From the NCBI GenBank assembly GCA_900553525.1, contig USDZ01000034.1, positions 1 to 12,790 of the forward strand: a stretch of 12,790 nt of DNA, read 5' to 3'. Below are positions 1-7,966 of the stretch, piece by piece (position 1 is the first letter of the stretch; each line of letters opens with the position of its first letter). This stretch comes from an uncultured Oscillospiraceae bacterium. Lineage in GTDB: Bacteria; Bacillota; Clostridia; Oscillospirales; Acutalibacteraceae. Both the position numbers and the translations under genes were made by a program. The notes below the pieces were generated by a model. The model was given only the letters and a program-made list of their open reading frames with translations. It was not told the origin of the DNA and made no database searches.

Positions 1-648
1 CAGCAGACGAAAAATAAGTTTGGGACGGTATTCTGGTCGCTTATCCCCGGAGCCGGCCAGATGTATCACGGCCTGATGAAACGCGGCATATCGCTGATGC
101 TGCTTTTTATGGGAGTCATTGCAGTTGCGGCGCTGACTTATTTGGCGCCGCTGACCTTTCTACTACCGGTCATCTGGTTTTATTCTTTTTTTGACACCAT
201 CAACCGGATCAACATGCCGTTACGGGAACTGCATGCCCTTCCAGATGAATATGTATTTCTGCCTGAAGATACTTGTGTCAAAATGGGAAAGAACACCGCC
301 GGTCGTTTTTCGAAAAAACGGCATCTGCTTCTGGGATGGGTACTCGTAATCTTTTCGGTTTGGCTTTTTCTCAAGATGCTGTTTGGCAACAGTTATTTTC
401 TTCTCGACCGCCTCTTCTCTCCAGATGATGTCCGGCTTATCCGGGATATTATCAACAACGTGCTGCCTTCTCTGCTGATTCCGGCCGCATGCATTGCCTT
501 TGGTATCCACCTGATCGTGGGTGGAAAGGGAGCAAAAGAACCGGTATACGACGAATACACGATCCCTGGCCGGGAAACGCCTGTCCCGGACACCCATCCG
601 GCCAGAGCCGAGACCGTCTCGCGGGAGGAACCTCCTGCTCTACAATAA
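1..648 (+). CDS. TM2-like multi-pass membrane protein, N-terminus cut by window edge
   Basis: The reading frame is open from base 1, so the true start lies upstream; the internal ATG at 61 falls inside a conserved motif and is not a credible start. The visible 215 residues begin with SLIPGAGQMYHGLMKRG (about residues 13-29), the glycine-rich turn typical of TM2-type membrane proteins. Four hydrophobic segments follow, at about residues 31-48, 49-66, 108-128 and 154-174. The C-terminal 40 residues are polar and proline-rich, probably cytoplasmic. Function is unknown. Related Clostridia proteins often carry a zinc ribbon before the TM2 motif, but that part is not in the window. The next gene starts 36 bp downstream on the same strand, so the two are probably one operon. 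The membrane-protein call is secure; the TM2 assignment rests on the motif alone. Confidence 0.75.
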   Translation, partial: QQTKNKFGTVFWSLIPGAGQMYHGLMKRGISLMLLFMGVIAVAALTYLAPLTFLLPVIWFYSFFDTINRINMPLRELHALPDEYVFLPEDTCVKMGKNTAGRFSKKRHLLLGWVLVIFSVWLFLKMLFGNSYFLLDRLFSPDDVRLIRDIINNVLPSLLIPAACIAFGIHLIVGGKGAKEPVYDEYTIPGRETPVPDTHPARAETVSREEPPALQ

Positions 649-684
649 TACCGCCGATTTTTTGGATACGAAGGAGTGCTTCAA

Positions 685-1584
685 ATGGATATTCATACTT
701 ATCCCGCCGGACAGATCCCGGAAGATATGCAAAAAGACGAGACCCGCCCCTTTTCTCCACCGCCGCCTGTCCCCTATCCCCCGGCGGCATCTGTTCCTCC
801 GAATGCAGTACCACCGGTTCGCCCTCCCAGACGGGTCGGCACCTTCACTTTGGGACTGACTCTCGTCCTGTTGGGGATCTTTGTTCCCCTGGCCCTCTTT
901 TTCGGGGGAAGCGCATGGAAACTGCTTCAATTTGCGCCGGTGGTGCTGCTCTGCCTGGGCGTCGAAATCCTCATCTACGCCATCCGGTTTAAAACGGAGA
1001 AATTCCGTTATGACGGCCTCTCCATCTTTATGGTGGTCCTCATCACCTTTGTCACCCTGATCGGCTCTCTGATCGGCCCTCCTATTGCTCACGCCGTCTC
1101 ATATGCGGAACGCCTTGCAGCGGAAAGAAACCGTGCTGTCCATACTGTTGAGTCGGCTATGGCAGACGCCCGCTGTACAGGCAATGTCTATGCCTACGCA
1201 TATGAGGATGCCCCTGTCTGGACCTCAATCAACCAGGATATCGACACCATCACCGATTGGCCCATTACGGTCAACGCCGAACTTTTTACCGTTTTAAACG
1301 TGCAAATCCCATCCAAGGAGGATATTGCCGCCGCGTTTGCCATGATTGCATCCGCCTGCGGCGACAACGGCAGCATCCGGGAACTTCGGCTGCACATACA
1401 GGTGGAAGAGGGTGATGTTTCCACGGAATACAGCGTACGGATCACCGGCCATCCCATTCTCCCCATCTCTGCCGAGGAGATGAACAGCCGCTTGATCATC
1501 CGGAGTAATACCCATTTCCCCACCGACCCGTCTGCCGACGAATCGCTCCCCTCTGACAAGCAGATTGCCACCACCACATTCTAA
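685..1584 (+). CDS. Membrane protein with proline-rich N-terminus and LiaF/DUF5668-like transmembrane region
   Basis: I place the start at ATG 685 because GAAGGAG at 670-676 lies 8 nt before it; the in-frame GTG at 676 overlaps that ribosome binding site. The 299-residue product has a polar proline-rich N-terminus (about 1-50, cytoplasmic linker type). Three hydrophobic segments follow, at about 52-74, 81-101 and 111-136. A long soluble domain (137-299) then ends in a Ser/Thr-rich tail. The paired helices opening RRVGTFTLGLTLVLLGIF resemble the LiaI/LiaF-type membrane region (DUF5668) found in envelope-stress or phage-shock-type proteins. That resemblance is from memory of the family and is not proof of function. 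I do not recognise the C-terminal domain. The gene directly follows the TM2-like gene and is followed by a strong terminator at 1608-1652. Confidence 0.75.
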   Translation: MDIHTYPAGQIPEDMQKDETRPFSPPPPVPYPPAASVPPNAVPPVRPPRRVGTFTLGLTLVLLGIFVPLALFFGGSAWKLLQFAPVVLLCLGVEILIYAIRFKTEKFRYDGLSIFMVVLITFVTLIGSLIGPPIAHAVSYAERLAAERNRAVHTVESAMADARCTGNVYAYAYEDAPVWTSINQDIDTITDWPITVNAELFTVLNVQIPSKEDIAAAFAMIASACGDNGSIRELRLHIQVEEGDVSTEYSVRITGHPILPISAEEMNSRLIIRSNTHFPTDPSADESLPSDKQIATTTF

Positions 1585-1607
1585 AATAATCCCTAAATCC
1601 GCTCTCT

Positions 1608-1652
1608 AAAATTGAAAAGGGCCGTCTGCAGCAGACGGCCCTTTTCAATTTT
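1608..1652. terminator. Bidirectional terminator between convergent genes
   Basis: Perfect 22-nt inverted repeat: left arm 1608-1629, right arm 1631-1652, with the innermost few bases forming the loop. The core is GC-rich (GGGCCGTCTGC) and is flanked by A-run and T-run arms. On either strand the transcript therefore forms a stable hairpin ending in a U-rich 3' side. It lies between the stop of the plus-strand membrane operon (1584) and the stop of minus-strand cobO (1693), so it can serve both. Confidence 0.9.
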
Positions 1653-1692
1653 TCATTCGGGCTTTGAGCGTAGAGAAACTCCAGCCAAACGG

Positions 1693-2214
1693 CTACCATT
1701 CTATCCCCCGTCTGGCGGCCTGTCCTAATACATACGGATGCTTAAGCGCACGCATGTCGGTGATATAATCCGCGGCCTCTTGAAGCCTCGCAGATGGGTT
1801 CCGACCGGTCAGAACCACTTCCTGTCCCTGCGGCCGTATCCGCAAAAACGACAGCAGCGCTTCTTCCTTCAGAAGACCGGTTCCCACTGCGTCGAGCACT
1901 TCGTCCAAAACGACGAGATCCAGTTCTCTCCGCTGTCCCACTGTATCTAGCAGCCCCGCGTAAAACCGCGCCGCCTCCTGCCGCTGTTCCGGAGTCATGG
2001 CAAAGGTAAAAGGAACCTCGGGAAGAAACGGGAAAAGGTGGAGTCCCGGCACTCCGGACAGAGCCAAACACTCACCCGAACGGCCGTCCTTGAGAAACTG
2101 GGCGATGCCTACGGCAAAGCCCTGTCCGGCGGCCCGCAAGGCGAGTCCCATAGCGGCCGTTGTTTTCCCTTTGCCGTCACCGCAGTAAATATGGACACAG
2201 CCCTTTTCCATCAT
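1693..2214 (-). CDS. cobO: Cob(I)yrinic acid a,c-diamide / cob(I)alamin adenosyltransferase, CobO/BtuR type
   Basis: Transfers the 5'-deoxyadenosyl group of ATP to the cobalt of reduced corrinoids, the last activation step in making or salvaging adenosylcobalamin; cytoplasmic. The 173-residue product is close to the usual length for this family. A P-loop GDGKGKTT lies at residues 12-19, followed by GLALRAAGQG. A Walker-B-like LDLVVLDEV occurs mid-protein. The C-terminus TGRN...ADYITDMRALKHPY...GIEW is diagnostic of the family. An open frame extends upstream to 2352, but that part overlaps the preceding gene. The ATG at 2214 (or the adjacent ATG at 2211) fits the conserved N-terminus, with GAGG upstream. 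The start overlaps the stop of the phosphodiesterase gene as ATGA, implying translational coupling. No other cobalamin genes are visible, so salvage is at least as likely as de novo synthesis. Confidence 0.93.
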   Translation of the reverse strand: MMEKGCVHIYCGDGKGKTTAAMGLALRAAGQGFAVGIAQFLKDGRSGECLALSGVPGLHLFPFLPEVPFTFAMTPEQRQEAARFYAGLLDTVGQRRELDLVVLDEVLDAVGTGLLKEEALLSFLRIRPQGQEVVLTGRNPSARLQEAADYITDMRALKHPYVLGQAARRGIEW

Positions 2215-2954
2215 GTATGCGCCTCGCAATACGCACGCACCCGGTCTGGGACATCCGTAATGATTCCTGTGACGCCATAGGAGACAGCTAAAGCAATGTC
2301 TTCGGGGGAATCCACCGTCCATACATTCACATCGATACCGTTTTCCCGGCAAGCATCGACAATATCCCGGTTGATCGAGTGGAGGTAAGGATGGATCGCG
2401 TCAGCGTTGTAGGTACGCACCATGTCCAACGTCTCTTCCGGGGTCTTGGGATCGCCGCCATAGAGCAGCCCCGTCCGCAAAACCGGGTATTGCGCTTTGA
2501 GATCCCGCAGCCAGCCGTGACCGAAGCTCGAGAAAAGAGTCCGCTCTACACAATCAAAGCGCTGCAGGGTTTCAAACAACAGGCGGTAGGCCGCCGCCAT
2601 ATCCGCATCCTCCCGAAACGGGCCTTTGATTTCAATATTGATCGGATCGACATCCTTCACTACCTCGAGCAGTTCTTCCAGAGTGGGGATCGATGTGCCC
2701 GAAAATTCTGGCGAAAATTTGACACCGAAGTCGTACGCTTTAAGTTGATCAACCGTCATATCCTGGATCTTACCCTGACCGTTTGAAGTGCGGGCGATGT
2801 CGTCGTCATGACAGACAACAAAACGGTTATCCAAAGTCAGGTGAATGTCTGTTTCGATCCCATCGGTTTTCTGTTCCAGGGCCAGGCGAAAGGCCGGCAA
2901 AGTGTTTTCCGGCGCATATGCGGATGCCCCCCGGTGAGCGTGGATAATCGGCAT
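2211..2954 (-). CDS. ugpQ: Glycerophosphodiester phosphodiesterase (GDPD family)
   Basis: Hydrolyses glycerophosphodiesters released from phospholipids to glycerol-3-phosphate plus an alcohol. The 247-residue TIM-barrel domain is complete. HAHRG at residues 5-9 supplies the first catalytic His and the Arg. Glu16 is in APENT. The metal-binding pair Glu34/Asp36 is in GIETDIH, and the second catalytic His is His49 in CHDDD. A later acidic residue lies in NIEIKGP, and the C-terminal part has VWTVDS and GITDVP-like barrel motifs (GIITDVP). There is no signal peptide, which fits the cytoplasmic UgpQ-type branch. The start at 2954 is preceded by AAGGGG at a suitable distance. It is the promoter-proximal gene of a two-gene minus-strand operon with cobO. 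The functional link between the two is not obvious and may only be shared transcription. The gene symbol is by family analogy. Confidence 0.93.
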   Translation of the reverse strand: MPIIHAHRGASAYAPENTLPAFRLALEQKTDGIETDIHLTLDNRFVVCHDDDIARTSNGQGKIQDMTVDQLKAYDFGVKFSPEFSGTSIPTLEELLEVVKDVDPINIEIKGPFREDADMAAAYRLLFETLQRFDCVERTLFSSFGHGWLRDLKAQYPVLRTGLLYGGDPKTPEETLDMVRTYNADAIHPYLHSINRDIVDACRENGIDVNVWTVDSPEDIALAVSYGVTGIITDVPDRVRAYCEAHT

Positions 2955-2983
2955 AAAGCAGAACCCCTTACCTGTTTTTTTTG

Positions 2984-3012
2984 ATTATACCGCTCCCGGA
3001 TAAAAAAGACAA
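2984..3012 (-). promoter_or_regulatory. Sigma-A-type promoter for the phosphodiesterase-cobO operon
   Basis: Read on the minus strand, TTGTCT (3012-3007) and TATAAT (2989-2984) are separated by exactly 17 bp. The -10 hexamer is perfect and the -35 matches 4 of 6. It lies about 30 bp upstream of the ATG at 2954. Confidence 0.75.
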
Positions 3013-3048
3013 ACCTTTTTTCTCTCCTTTTCTTTTTTCTTTACATGG

Positions 3049-3078
3049 TTGTAATATTTCCCCCTTATATTGTATACT
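3049..3078 (+). promoter_or_regulatory. Probable sigma-A-type promoter for the ppx-ppk1-pfk genes
   Basis: TTGTAA (3049-3054) and TATACT (3073-3078) are 18 bp apart, about 50 bp before the ATG at 3130. It lies back-to-back with the divergent promoter at 2984-3012. An open frame beginning with TTG at 3070 overlaps this element and is not a likely start for the downstream gene. Confidence 0.6.
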
Positions 3079-3129
3079 ATAGGGGAAGTTTCGGACTTCC
3101 CCGATCGCTATCGGAAAGGCTGGCTGGCT

Positions 3130-4653
3130 ATGAAACGCTCACTCAAAATCGTCAGTGTGCTGGATATCGGTTCCAATTCCGTCCGGATGGGGATTTATCA
3201 GGCGGGAAAAACCGGAGCCGATCAACTGGATATGCTGGAATATCCGCATCGGATCGGACATGAAGTCTTTACCACCGGTCATATCAGCCCTAAAACGGTG
3301 CGGGAACTTTCCTCTCTGCTGCGTGGTTATACACAGGTGATGAAGGAATATGGAGTATCGGAATACCGGGCCATTGCGACCACCGCTTTGCGAGAAGCGG
3401 AAAACCGTGCCTATGTCCTCGATCAGCTCAAAACACAGAATAATCTGGTGGTGGAGGTGCTCGAAGACGGCGAGGAGAGCGGTCTGATTTACGGAGAACT
3501 GCTTCCCTCCCCTTATCTGGAAAACGATGCGATGCTCGCCTATGTGGGGACCGGTAGTGTGGGAGTGGCGCTCTGCCGTCGGCATGAAGTGGTGCAAACC
3601 TGCAACATCACCTTGGGATTCCTGAAACTCAGCGAGATTCTGCGGAGCATGGAGGACCGCACCACCCGCTTTTACCAAGTCATCGAAGAATATGTGGACG
3701 CCTATTTCCAACGGCTGTCCTGGCGCTTGGCAGGGGGGTCTGCGCGCGAACTGGTTCTTACTGGGCGAAAACTGGGCACTATCGCCTCTCTGTGCGGCGC
3801 GGAGGAGAAAGACGGCGTCTACCGCATTACTCGGGAAGCCCTCGACGGTCTGTACGCAAAGATCAAAAATCTGCCTGTTAAAATGATCGCGGAACAGATG
3901 GCGGTTTCGGAGGAAACGGCCGATCAGCTGCTGCCCATGCTCGTGATCTACCAGCGTATGATGGACTTCGCATTGGCTCCGGTTATTCTGTCTCCCCGTC
4001 TGCACCTGATGGATATCCTGGCCCGCCAGATGCTGCAGCCATCCGATAAAAACCGTTTCGAGGCACAGAAACGATCTGGAGCGCTCGCCTGTGCACGGGA
4101 ATTGTGCGCGCATAGGGGAATGGATCTCGCCCATGCGGAACGGGTGCGCGGGTATGCGGTCCAGTTGTTTGAAAAGCTCAAAAAGCTTCACGGCGTCAGC
4201 GGCAAAAAACGAATATTGCTCGAGTGCGCCGCGCTGTTGCACGAAGCCGGTTACGGTGTCAATGCCAAAAACACATCCCTCGCTACGTATGACATTATCA
4301 AACAGTCTTATTTTTTCGGTCTGAATGAGGACGAGACCGGCCTCATCGCCGAAATTGCGCAATACGGCGATCTGCATCGCCCAGGCCCAGGTAGAGCGGT
4401 TTTCTCGGATAAGTCCAAACTTCTGGCCGATAAATTCGCGGCTATTCTCAATCTCGCCAACACTCTCGACGAATCCCGTAAAGGGAAAATCAGCGAAATT
4501 AAAACCCGTCTGGAGGAGGAACGCCTGGTCGTCACGGCCAAAGCGCGGGAGGAATTGCTGCTCGAACAATGGGCTTTTGAGGATTGTGCTTCCTTTTTTG
4601 AAGATGTTTTCGGCATTGAGCCGATACTGATTGTGAAAAACAGCCTGTTGTAA
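3130..4653 (+). CDS. ppx: Ppx/GppA-family phosphatase (exopolyphosphatase-like) with C-terminal HD-type domain
   Basis: Family members hydrolyse terminal phosphate from inorganic polyphosphate or pppGpp. The 507-residue product starts at ATG 3130 (AAGG upstream). The N-terminal ASKHA-fold has phosphate loop 1, LDIGSNSVRM (11-20), ATTALREAEN (83-92) and the acidic pair E115/E116 where the family has its catalytic Glu. The second loop reads AYVGTGSVG (137-145) instead of the usual DIGGGSTE, so the Asp and Glu expected there are absent. The C-terminal part (about 325-500) resembles the HD-type helical domain of long Ppx proteins, with LLHEAGYGV at 369-377 (the E. coli-like HE form). The gene lies 12 bp upstream of ppk1, supporting a polyphosphate role. 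Fold and family are firm; catalytic competence is uncertain. A sensor or regulator role, or pppGpp as substrate, are alternatives. Confidence 0.85.
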   Translation: MKRSLKIVSVLDIGSNSVRMGIYQAGKTGADQLDMLEYPHRIGHEVFTTGHISPKTVRELSSLLRGYTQVMKEYGVSEYRAIATTALREAENRAYVLDQLKTQNNLVVEVLEDGEESGLIYGELLPSPYLENDAMLAYVGTGSVGVALCRRHEVVQTCNITLGFLKLSEILRSMEDRTTRFYQVIEEYVDAYFQRLSWRLAGGSARELVLTGRKLGTIASLCGAEEKDGVYRITREALDGLYAKIKNLPVKMIAEQMAVSEETADQLLPMLVIYQRMMDFALAPVILSPRLHLMDILARQMLQPSDKNRFEAQKRSGALACARELCAHRGMDLAHAERVRGYAVQLFEKLKKLHGVSGKKRILLECAALLHEAGYGVNAKNTSLATYDIIKQSYFFGLNEDETGLIAEIAQYGDLHRPGPGRAVFSDKSKLLADKFAAILNLANTLDESRKGKISEIKTRLEEERLVVTAKAREELLLEQWAFEDCASFFEDVFGIEPILIVKNSLL

Positions 4654-4665
4654 GGAGGAATCGAG

Positions 4666-6747
4666 ATGAAAAAATCGGCCTCTTTGCCCTATACCAATCG
4701 GGAATTAAGTTGGCTTGACTTTAACGCCCGCGTGTTGGAAGAAGCGTATGAGAAAGAGAATCCCATCCTTGAGCGGTGCAAATTTCTGGGCATTACCGCG
4801 TCCAATCTGGATGAATTCTTTATGGTGCGGGTCGCGGGTTTGCAGGAACAGGTGCGTTCCGGTTATCGGGAACCGGATCCCGCCGGATTGACGCCGAATG
4901 CCCAACTGCACCGGCTGCGAGAAGCGATTCATGCTTTTGTTGAACGGCAATACAACTGTTTTTCGCGTTCTTTACTCCCTCAACTGAGAAAACAAGGAAT
5001 CACGCTTGCCGGGGTAGAAGATCTGACCCGTGAACAACGGGACTTCATCGCGGATTATTTTGAAAAGGTGCTCTTCCCGGTTCTTACACCTCTGGCGGTG
5101 GACCGCAGCCGTCCTTTTCCCTTGCTTTCAAATAAAAGTCTCAATTTAGGGCTGCGTCTGAACAAGGAGGGAGAAACGGCTTTTGCAGTAGTACAAGTCC
5201 CTTCCATCCTGCCGCGTCTTGTGGAACTTCCCAGTGAAGACGGACGGGTATGGATCTTGCTGGAAGATCTCCTCCGCCTTCATCTGGGGGAACTGTTCGA
5301 ACTCCACGATATTGACGCGGTGGCTTCTTTTCGAGTCACTAGAAACGGGGATCTTTCCATCGATGAAGAGGCCGAAGACCTTCTCATCGAAATCCAGCAA
5401 TCCATCAAGAAACGGAAGAGGGGAAAGCCCGCCCGGCTGGAACTTTCCCGCCACTGCGATCGGGAATTGCAGGAATTTCTCACCGAAATGCTCCATGTGG
5501 ACGAACGGGATATCTATGAAGTGCCGGGACCTTTGGATCTGACCTTTTGTTTCAAGCTCAGCGGATTGGACGACCGGCTGCGCCTTCCTCCTATCCTGCC
5601 GGTAACGCCGGCGGATTTCTGGGGAGTGGAGGATCCTTTCGAAGCCATACGGCAGCGGGACCGTTTTGTCCACCATCCCTATGAAAGCTTTGACTGCGTG
5701 GTGGACTTTGTCCGGCGGGCGGCGGAAGACCCGGATGTCCTGGCTATCAAGCAGACGCTATACCGCGTCAGCGGTCAATCTCCCATCATCGCCGCGCTGA
5801 TGAAAGCGGCTGACAACGGCAAGCAGGTCACGGTTTTAGTCGAACTCAAGGCCCGGTTTGACGAAGAAAATAACATCCATTGGGCGCTTAAGCTGGAAGA
5901 GGCCGGATGTCACGTTATCTATGGCCTGGCGGGATTGAAAACCCACTGTAAGATCCTGTTGGTCGTTCGGCGGGAAGAAGACGGTCTTCGCCGTTATCTC
6001 CATTTAGGCACCGGCAATTACAACGATTCCACCGCCCGCCTTTATACCGACATGGGAATGTTTACCTGCCGGGAAAGCTACGGGGCGGACGCTTCCTCCC
6101 TGTTCAACGTGCTGACCGGGTATTCCAGGCCTCCACAGTACAGCCGGTTGATCGTCGCGCCCGACGGAATGCGCTCTTTCTTTTATCGTATGATTGAAAA
6201 TGAGATTCGCAACGCCTCCCACGGTCTACCTACCGGTATCTTTGCCAAGGTCAACTCACTCGTCGATCCCTCTGTCATTGCCCGGTTATATGAGGCGTCA
6301 CAGGCAGGGGTTCCGGTGACTCTGGTGGTTCGGGGCATCTGTTGCCTTGTGCCTGGATTGCCCGGGGTGAGTTCCCAAATCCGGGTATTGAGCATCGTGG
6401 GCCAGCTTTTGGAACACAGCCGGATTTTCCGGTTTGAAAACGGTGGGAATCCCAAGCTGTATCTTGGGAGCGCCGACCTGATGCCCCGCAATTTGGACCG
6501 CAGAGTGGAACTGCTCTTCCCTGTGGAGGAGGAAGAAATCCGCTGTCGGGTGGATGAGGCGATCCGCCTGCTCCTAGCGGACAATGTAAACGCCAGAGAA
6601 CTTCATGCCGACGGAATCTATGAACTGCCCGACCGGCGCGGACGTCCGGCGGTCAACAGTCAATTAGCTCTATACCGCTTGGCTAAAGAAGCCATCGCCC
6701 GAAAGGAACGGGAGGCGGCAGAATCCGTTTCGATAACAGAGGAATAG
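4666..6747 (+). CDS. ppk1: Polyphosphate kinase 1
   Basis: Reversibly polymerises the gamma-phosphate of ATP into inorganic polyphosphate through a phosphohistidine intermediate. The 693-residue product is full length for Ppk1. The N-terminal domain opens with NRELSWLDFNARVLEEA, followed by FLGITASNLDEFFMVRVAGL. The head domain has LTPLAVDRSRPFPLLSNKSL. The catalytic C-terminal domains contain IKQTLYRVS, KARFDEENNIHWA and the autophosphorylated His427 in GLKTHCK. LGTGNYND, the second conserved His584 in EHSRIFRF, and LYLGSADLMPRNLDRRVE follow. All signature residues I can check are present. The start follows TAAGGAGG, which includes the ppx stop codon, so translation is probably coupled. A phosphofructokinase gene follows 69 bp downstream. 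Confidence 0.97.
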   Translation: MKKSASLPYTNRELSWLDFNARVLEEAYEKENPILERCKFLGITASNLDEFFMVRVAGLQEQVRSGYREPDPAGLTPNAQLHRLREAIHAFVERQYNCFSRSLLPQLRKQGITLAGVEDLTREQRDFIADYFEKVLFPVLTPLAVDRSRPFPLLSNKSLNLGLRLNKEGETAFAVVQVPSILPRLVELPSEDGRVWILLEDLLRLHLGELFELHDIDAVASFRVTRNGDLSIDEEAEDLLIEIQQSIKKRKRGKPARLELSRHCDRELQEFLTEMLHVDERDIYEVPGPLDLTFCFKLSGLDDRLRLPPILPVTPADFWGVEDPFEAIRQRDRFVHHPYESFDCVVDFVRRAAEDPDVLAIKQTLYRVSGQSPIIAALMKAADNGKQVTVLVELKARFDEENNIHWALKLEEAGCHVIYGLAGLKTHCKILLVVRREEDGLRRYLHLGTGNYNDSTARLYTDMGMFTCRESYGADASSLFNVLTGYSRPPQYSRLIVAPDGMRSFFYRMIENEIRNASHGLPTGIFAKVNSLVDPSVIARLYEASQAGVPVTLVVRGICCLVPGLPGVSSQIRVLSIVGQLLEHSRIFRFENGGNPKLYLGSADLMPRNLDRRVELLFPVEEEEIRCRVDEAIRLLLADNVNARELHADGIYELPDRRGRPAVNSQLALYRLAKEAIARKEREAAESVSITEE

Positions 6748-6816
6748 GCGGGAATACACCCGGTCGGAACCGGAAAATATAAAAAAGCACGGTTGTGCGA
6801 AAGGGATGTGTGGACG

Positions 6817-7890
6817 ATGTTGAGAGTCGGATTGCTGACAAGCGGCGGGGACTGCCAGGGATTGAACGCGGCGATGCGAGGCGTGGCCAAAGCGTTGTAT
6901 GAAGCGTTTGACGAAGTGGAAATCTACGGCATACTGGACGGTTATCGCGGCCTGATCCAAAACCGGATCCGGCTGATGAAGCCGGAAGACTTTTCGGGGA
7001 TTTTGACGCTCGGGGGCACGATACTGGGTACCTCGCGCTGTCCTTTCAAGATGATGCGGGTCGTCGAGAAGGATGGAATCGATAAAGTCGAAGCCATGAA
7101 AAATACGGTAAAAAAATGTAAACTCGACTGTCTCGTCATTTTAGGAGGAAACGGCACGCATAAAACCGCCAATCTCCTGCGCACCGAGGGGATCCGCGTC
7201 ATCACGCTTCCCAAAACCATCGATAACGATCTGTGGGGAACCGATATAACCTTCGGTTTCCAAAGTGCGGTGGATATCGCCGCCAACGTCATCGACTGCA
7301 TCCATACCACCGCCACCTCCCACGGCCGGGTCTTTATCGTGGAGGTCATGGGGCATAAAGTCGGCTGGCTGACCCTGCACGCCGGGATGGCCGCCGGGGC
7401 CGACATCATCCTCTTGCCGGAAATCCCCTATGACATTGAAAAAGTCGGGGGCGCGATCGAACGCCGCCGAAAACAGGGCAAACCTTTTTCCATCGTAGCG
7501 GTGGCGGAAGGGGCGCTTTCCAAACAGGAAGCGAAAATGGGCAAAAAGGAACTCGCTGCCTCCCGGCAGAAAGAGGGATATCCGTCCATCGCCTACCGCC
7601 TGGTCAAGGAACTCGAACCCTATGTGGGAGGTGAATCGCGGGTCTGTGTACCGGGGCATTTTCAACGGGGCGGCGCCCCCTGTGCTTATGACCGCATGCT
7701 GGCCACCATGCTTGGCTCCGCGGCCGCCCGCTTGATCCGAGAAGAAAAATTTGGATATATGTGCGCCATGGTCAACCAGGAAATTGTGCCCGTGCCCCTA
7801 GAAGAAGTAGCGGGCAAGCTGAAAAAGGTTCCGGTAGACTGTCCGGCCGTTCATATGGCCCGAGAAATCGGAATATCGTTCGGCGATTAA
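6817..7890 (+). CDS. pfkA: 6-phosphofructokinase, mixed ATP/PPi motif type
   Basis: Phosphorylates fructose-6-phosphate to fructose-1,6-bisphosphate. The start is ATG 6817, giving MLRVGLLTSGGDCQGLNAAM, the canonical phosphofructokinase N-terminus; the extra upstream codons of the open frame are not conserved. The product has 357 residues. Motifs in order are GGTILGTSR (67-75), ILGGNGTHKTA (108-118), LPKTIDNDLWGTD (131-143), EVMGHKVGW (176-184) and PGHFQRGGAPCAYDR near the C-terminal third. The phosphoryl-donor region is mixed. The position after GG that is Asp in E. coli PfkA is Asn112, and the following residue is Gly113, as in ATP enzymes. PKTIDND with Lys133 is typical of pyrophosphate-type enzymes, where ATP enzymes have PGTIDND. 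Donor specificity therefore cannot be read from sequence. It probably shares the ppx-ppk1 transcript and ends before the terminator at 7921. Confidence 0.93.
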   Translation: MLRVGLLTSGGDCQGLNAAMRGVAKALYEAFDEVEIYGILDGYRGLIQNRIRLMKPEDFSGILTLGGTILGTSRCPFKMMRVVEKDGIDKVEAMKNTVKKCKLDCLVILGGNGTHKTANLLRTEGIRVITLPKTIDNDLWGTDITFGFQSAVDIAANVIDCIHTTATSHGRVFIVEVMGHKVGWLTLHAGMAAGADIILLPEIPYDIEKVGGAIERRRKQGKPFSIVAVAEGALSKQEAKMGKKELAASRQKEGYPSIAYRLVKELEPYVGGESRVCVPGHFQRGGAPCAYDRMLATMLGSAAARLIREEKFGYMCAMVNQEIVPVPLEEVAGKLKKVPVDCPAVHMAREIGISFGD

Positions 7891-7920
7891 TGGGATTTGC
7901 GGCGTCCGAGAATATGTCCA

Positions 7921-7966
7921 TCCGCCTGGAAAGAGATGCTTTCCGGGCGGACGTTTTAATTTTTTT
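7921..7966 (+). terminator. Rho-independent terminator after the phosphofructokinase gene
   Basis: 13-bp stem, left arm 7921-7933 (TCCGCCTGGAAAG) and right arm 7939-7951 (CTTTCCGGGCGGA), with one G-U pair and a 5-nt loop. It is followed by a T-rich tract to 7966. It lies 30 bp after the stop at 7890 and closes the ppx-ppk1-pfk unit. Confidence 0.9.

Noticed and set aside
2215..2352. Upstream extension of the cobO frame
   Set aside because: It lies inside the phosphodiesterase gene and is out of frame with it. The added residues are Cys/Arg-rich and unlike the family, while ATG 2214 gives the normal N-terminus.
3070..3129. Upstream extension of the Ppx frame from TTG at 3070
   Set aside because: It overlaps the -10 element at 3073-3078, and the added residues are not family-like. 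ATG 3130 gives the conserved N-terminus.
3139..4569. Long minus-strand open frame (476 codons) antisense to ppx
   Set aside because: Its translation shows no family motif and a frameshifted composition. The plus strand encodes a clear Ppx/GppA protein, so it is a shadow frame.
6760..6773. Short hairpin CCGGT-CGGA-ACCGG between ppk1 and pfk as a terminator
   Set aside because: The stem is only 5 bp and is followed by an A-rich rather than T-rich run, so it should not stop transcription; ppk1 and pfk may still be co-transcribed.
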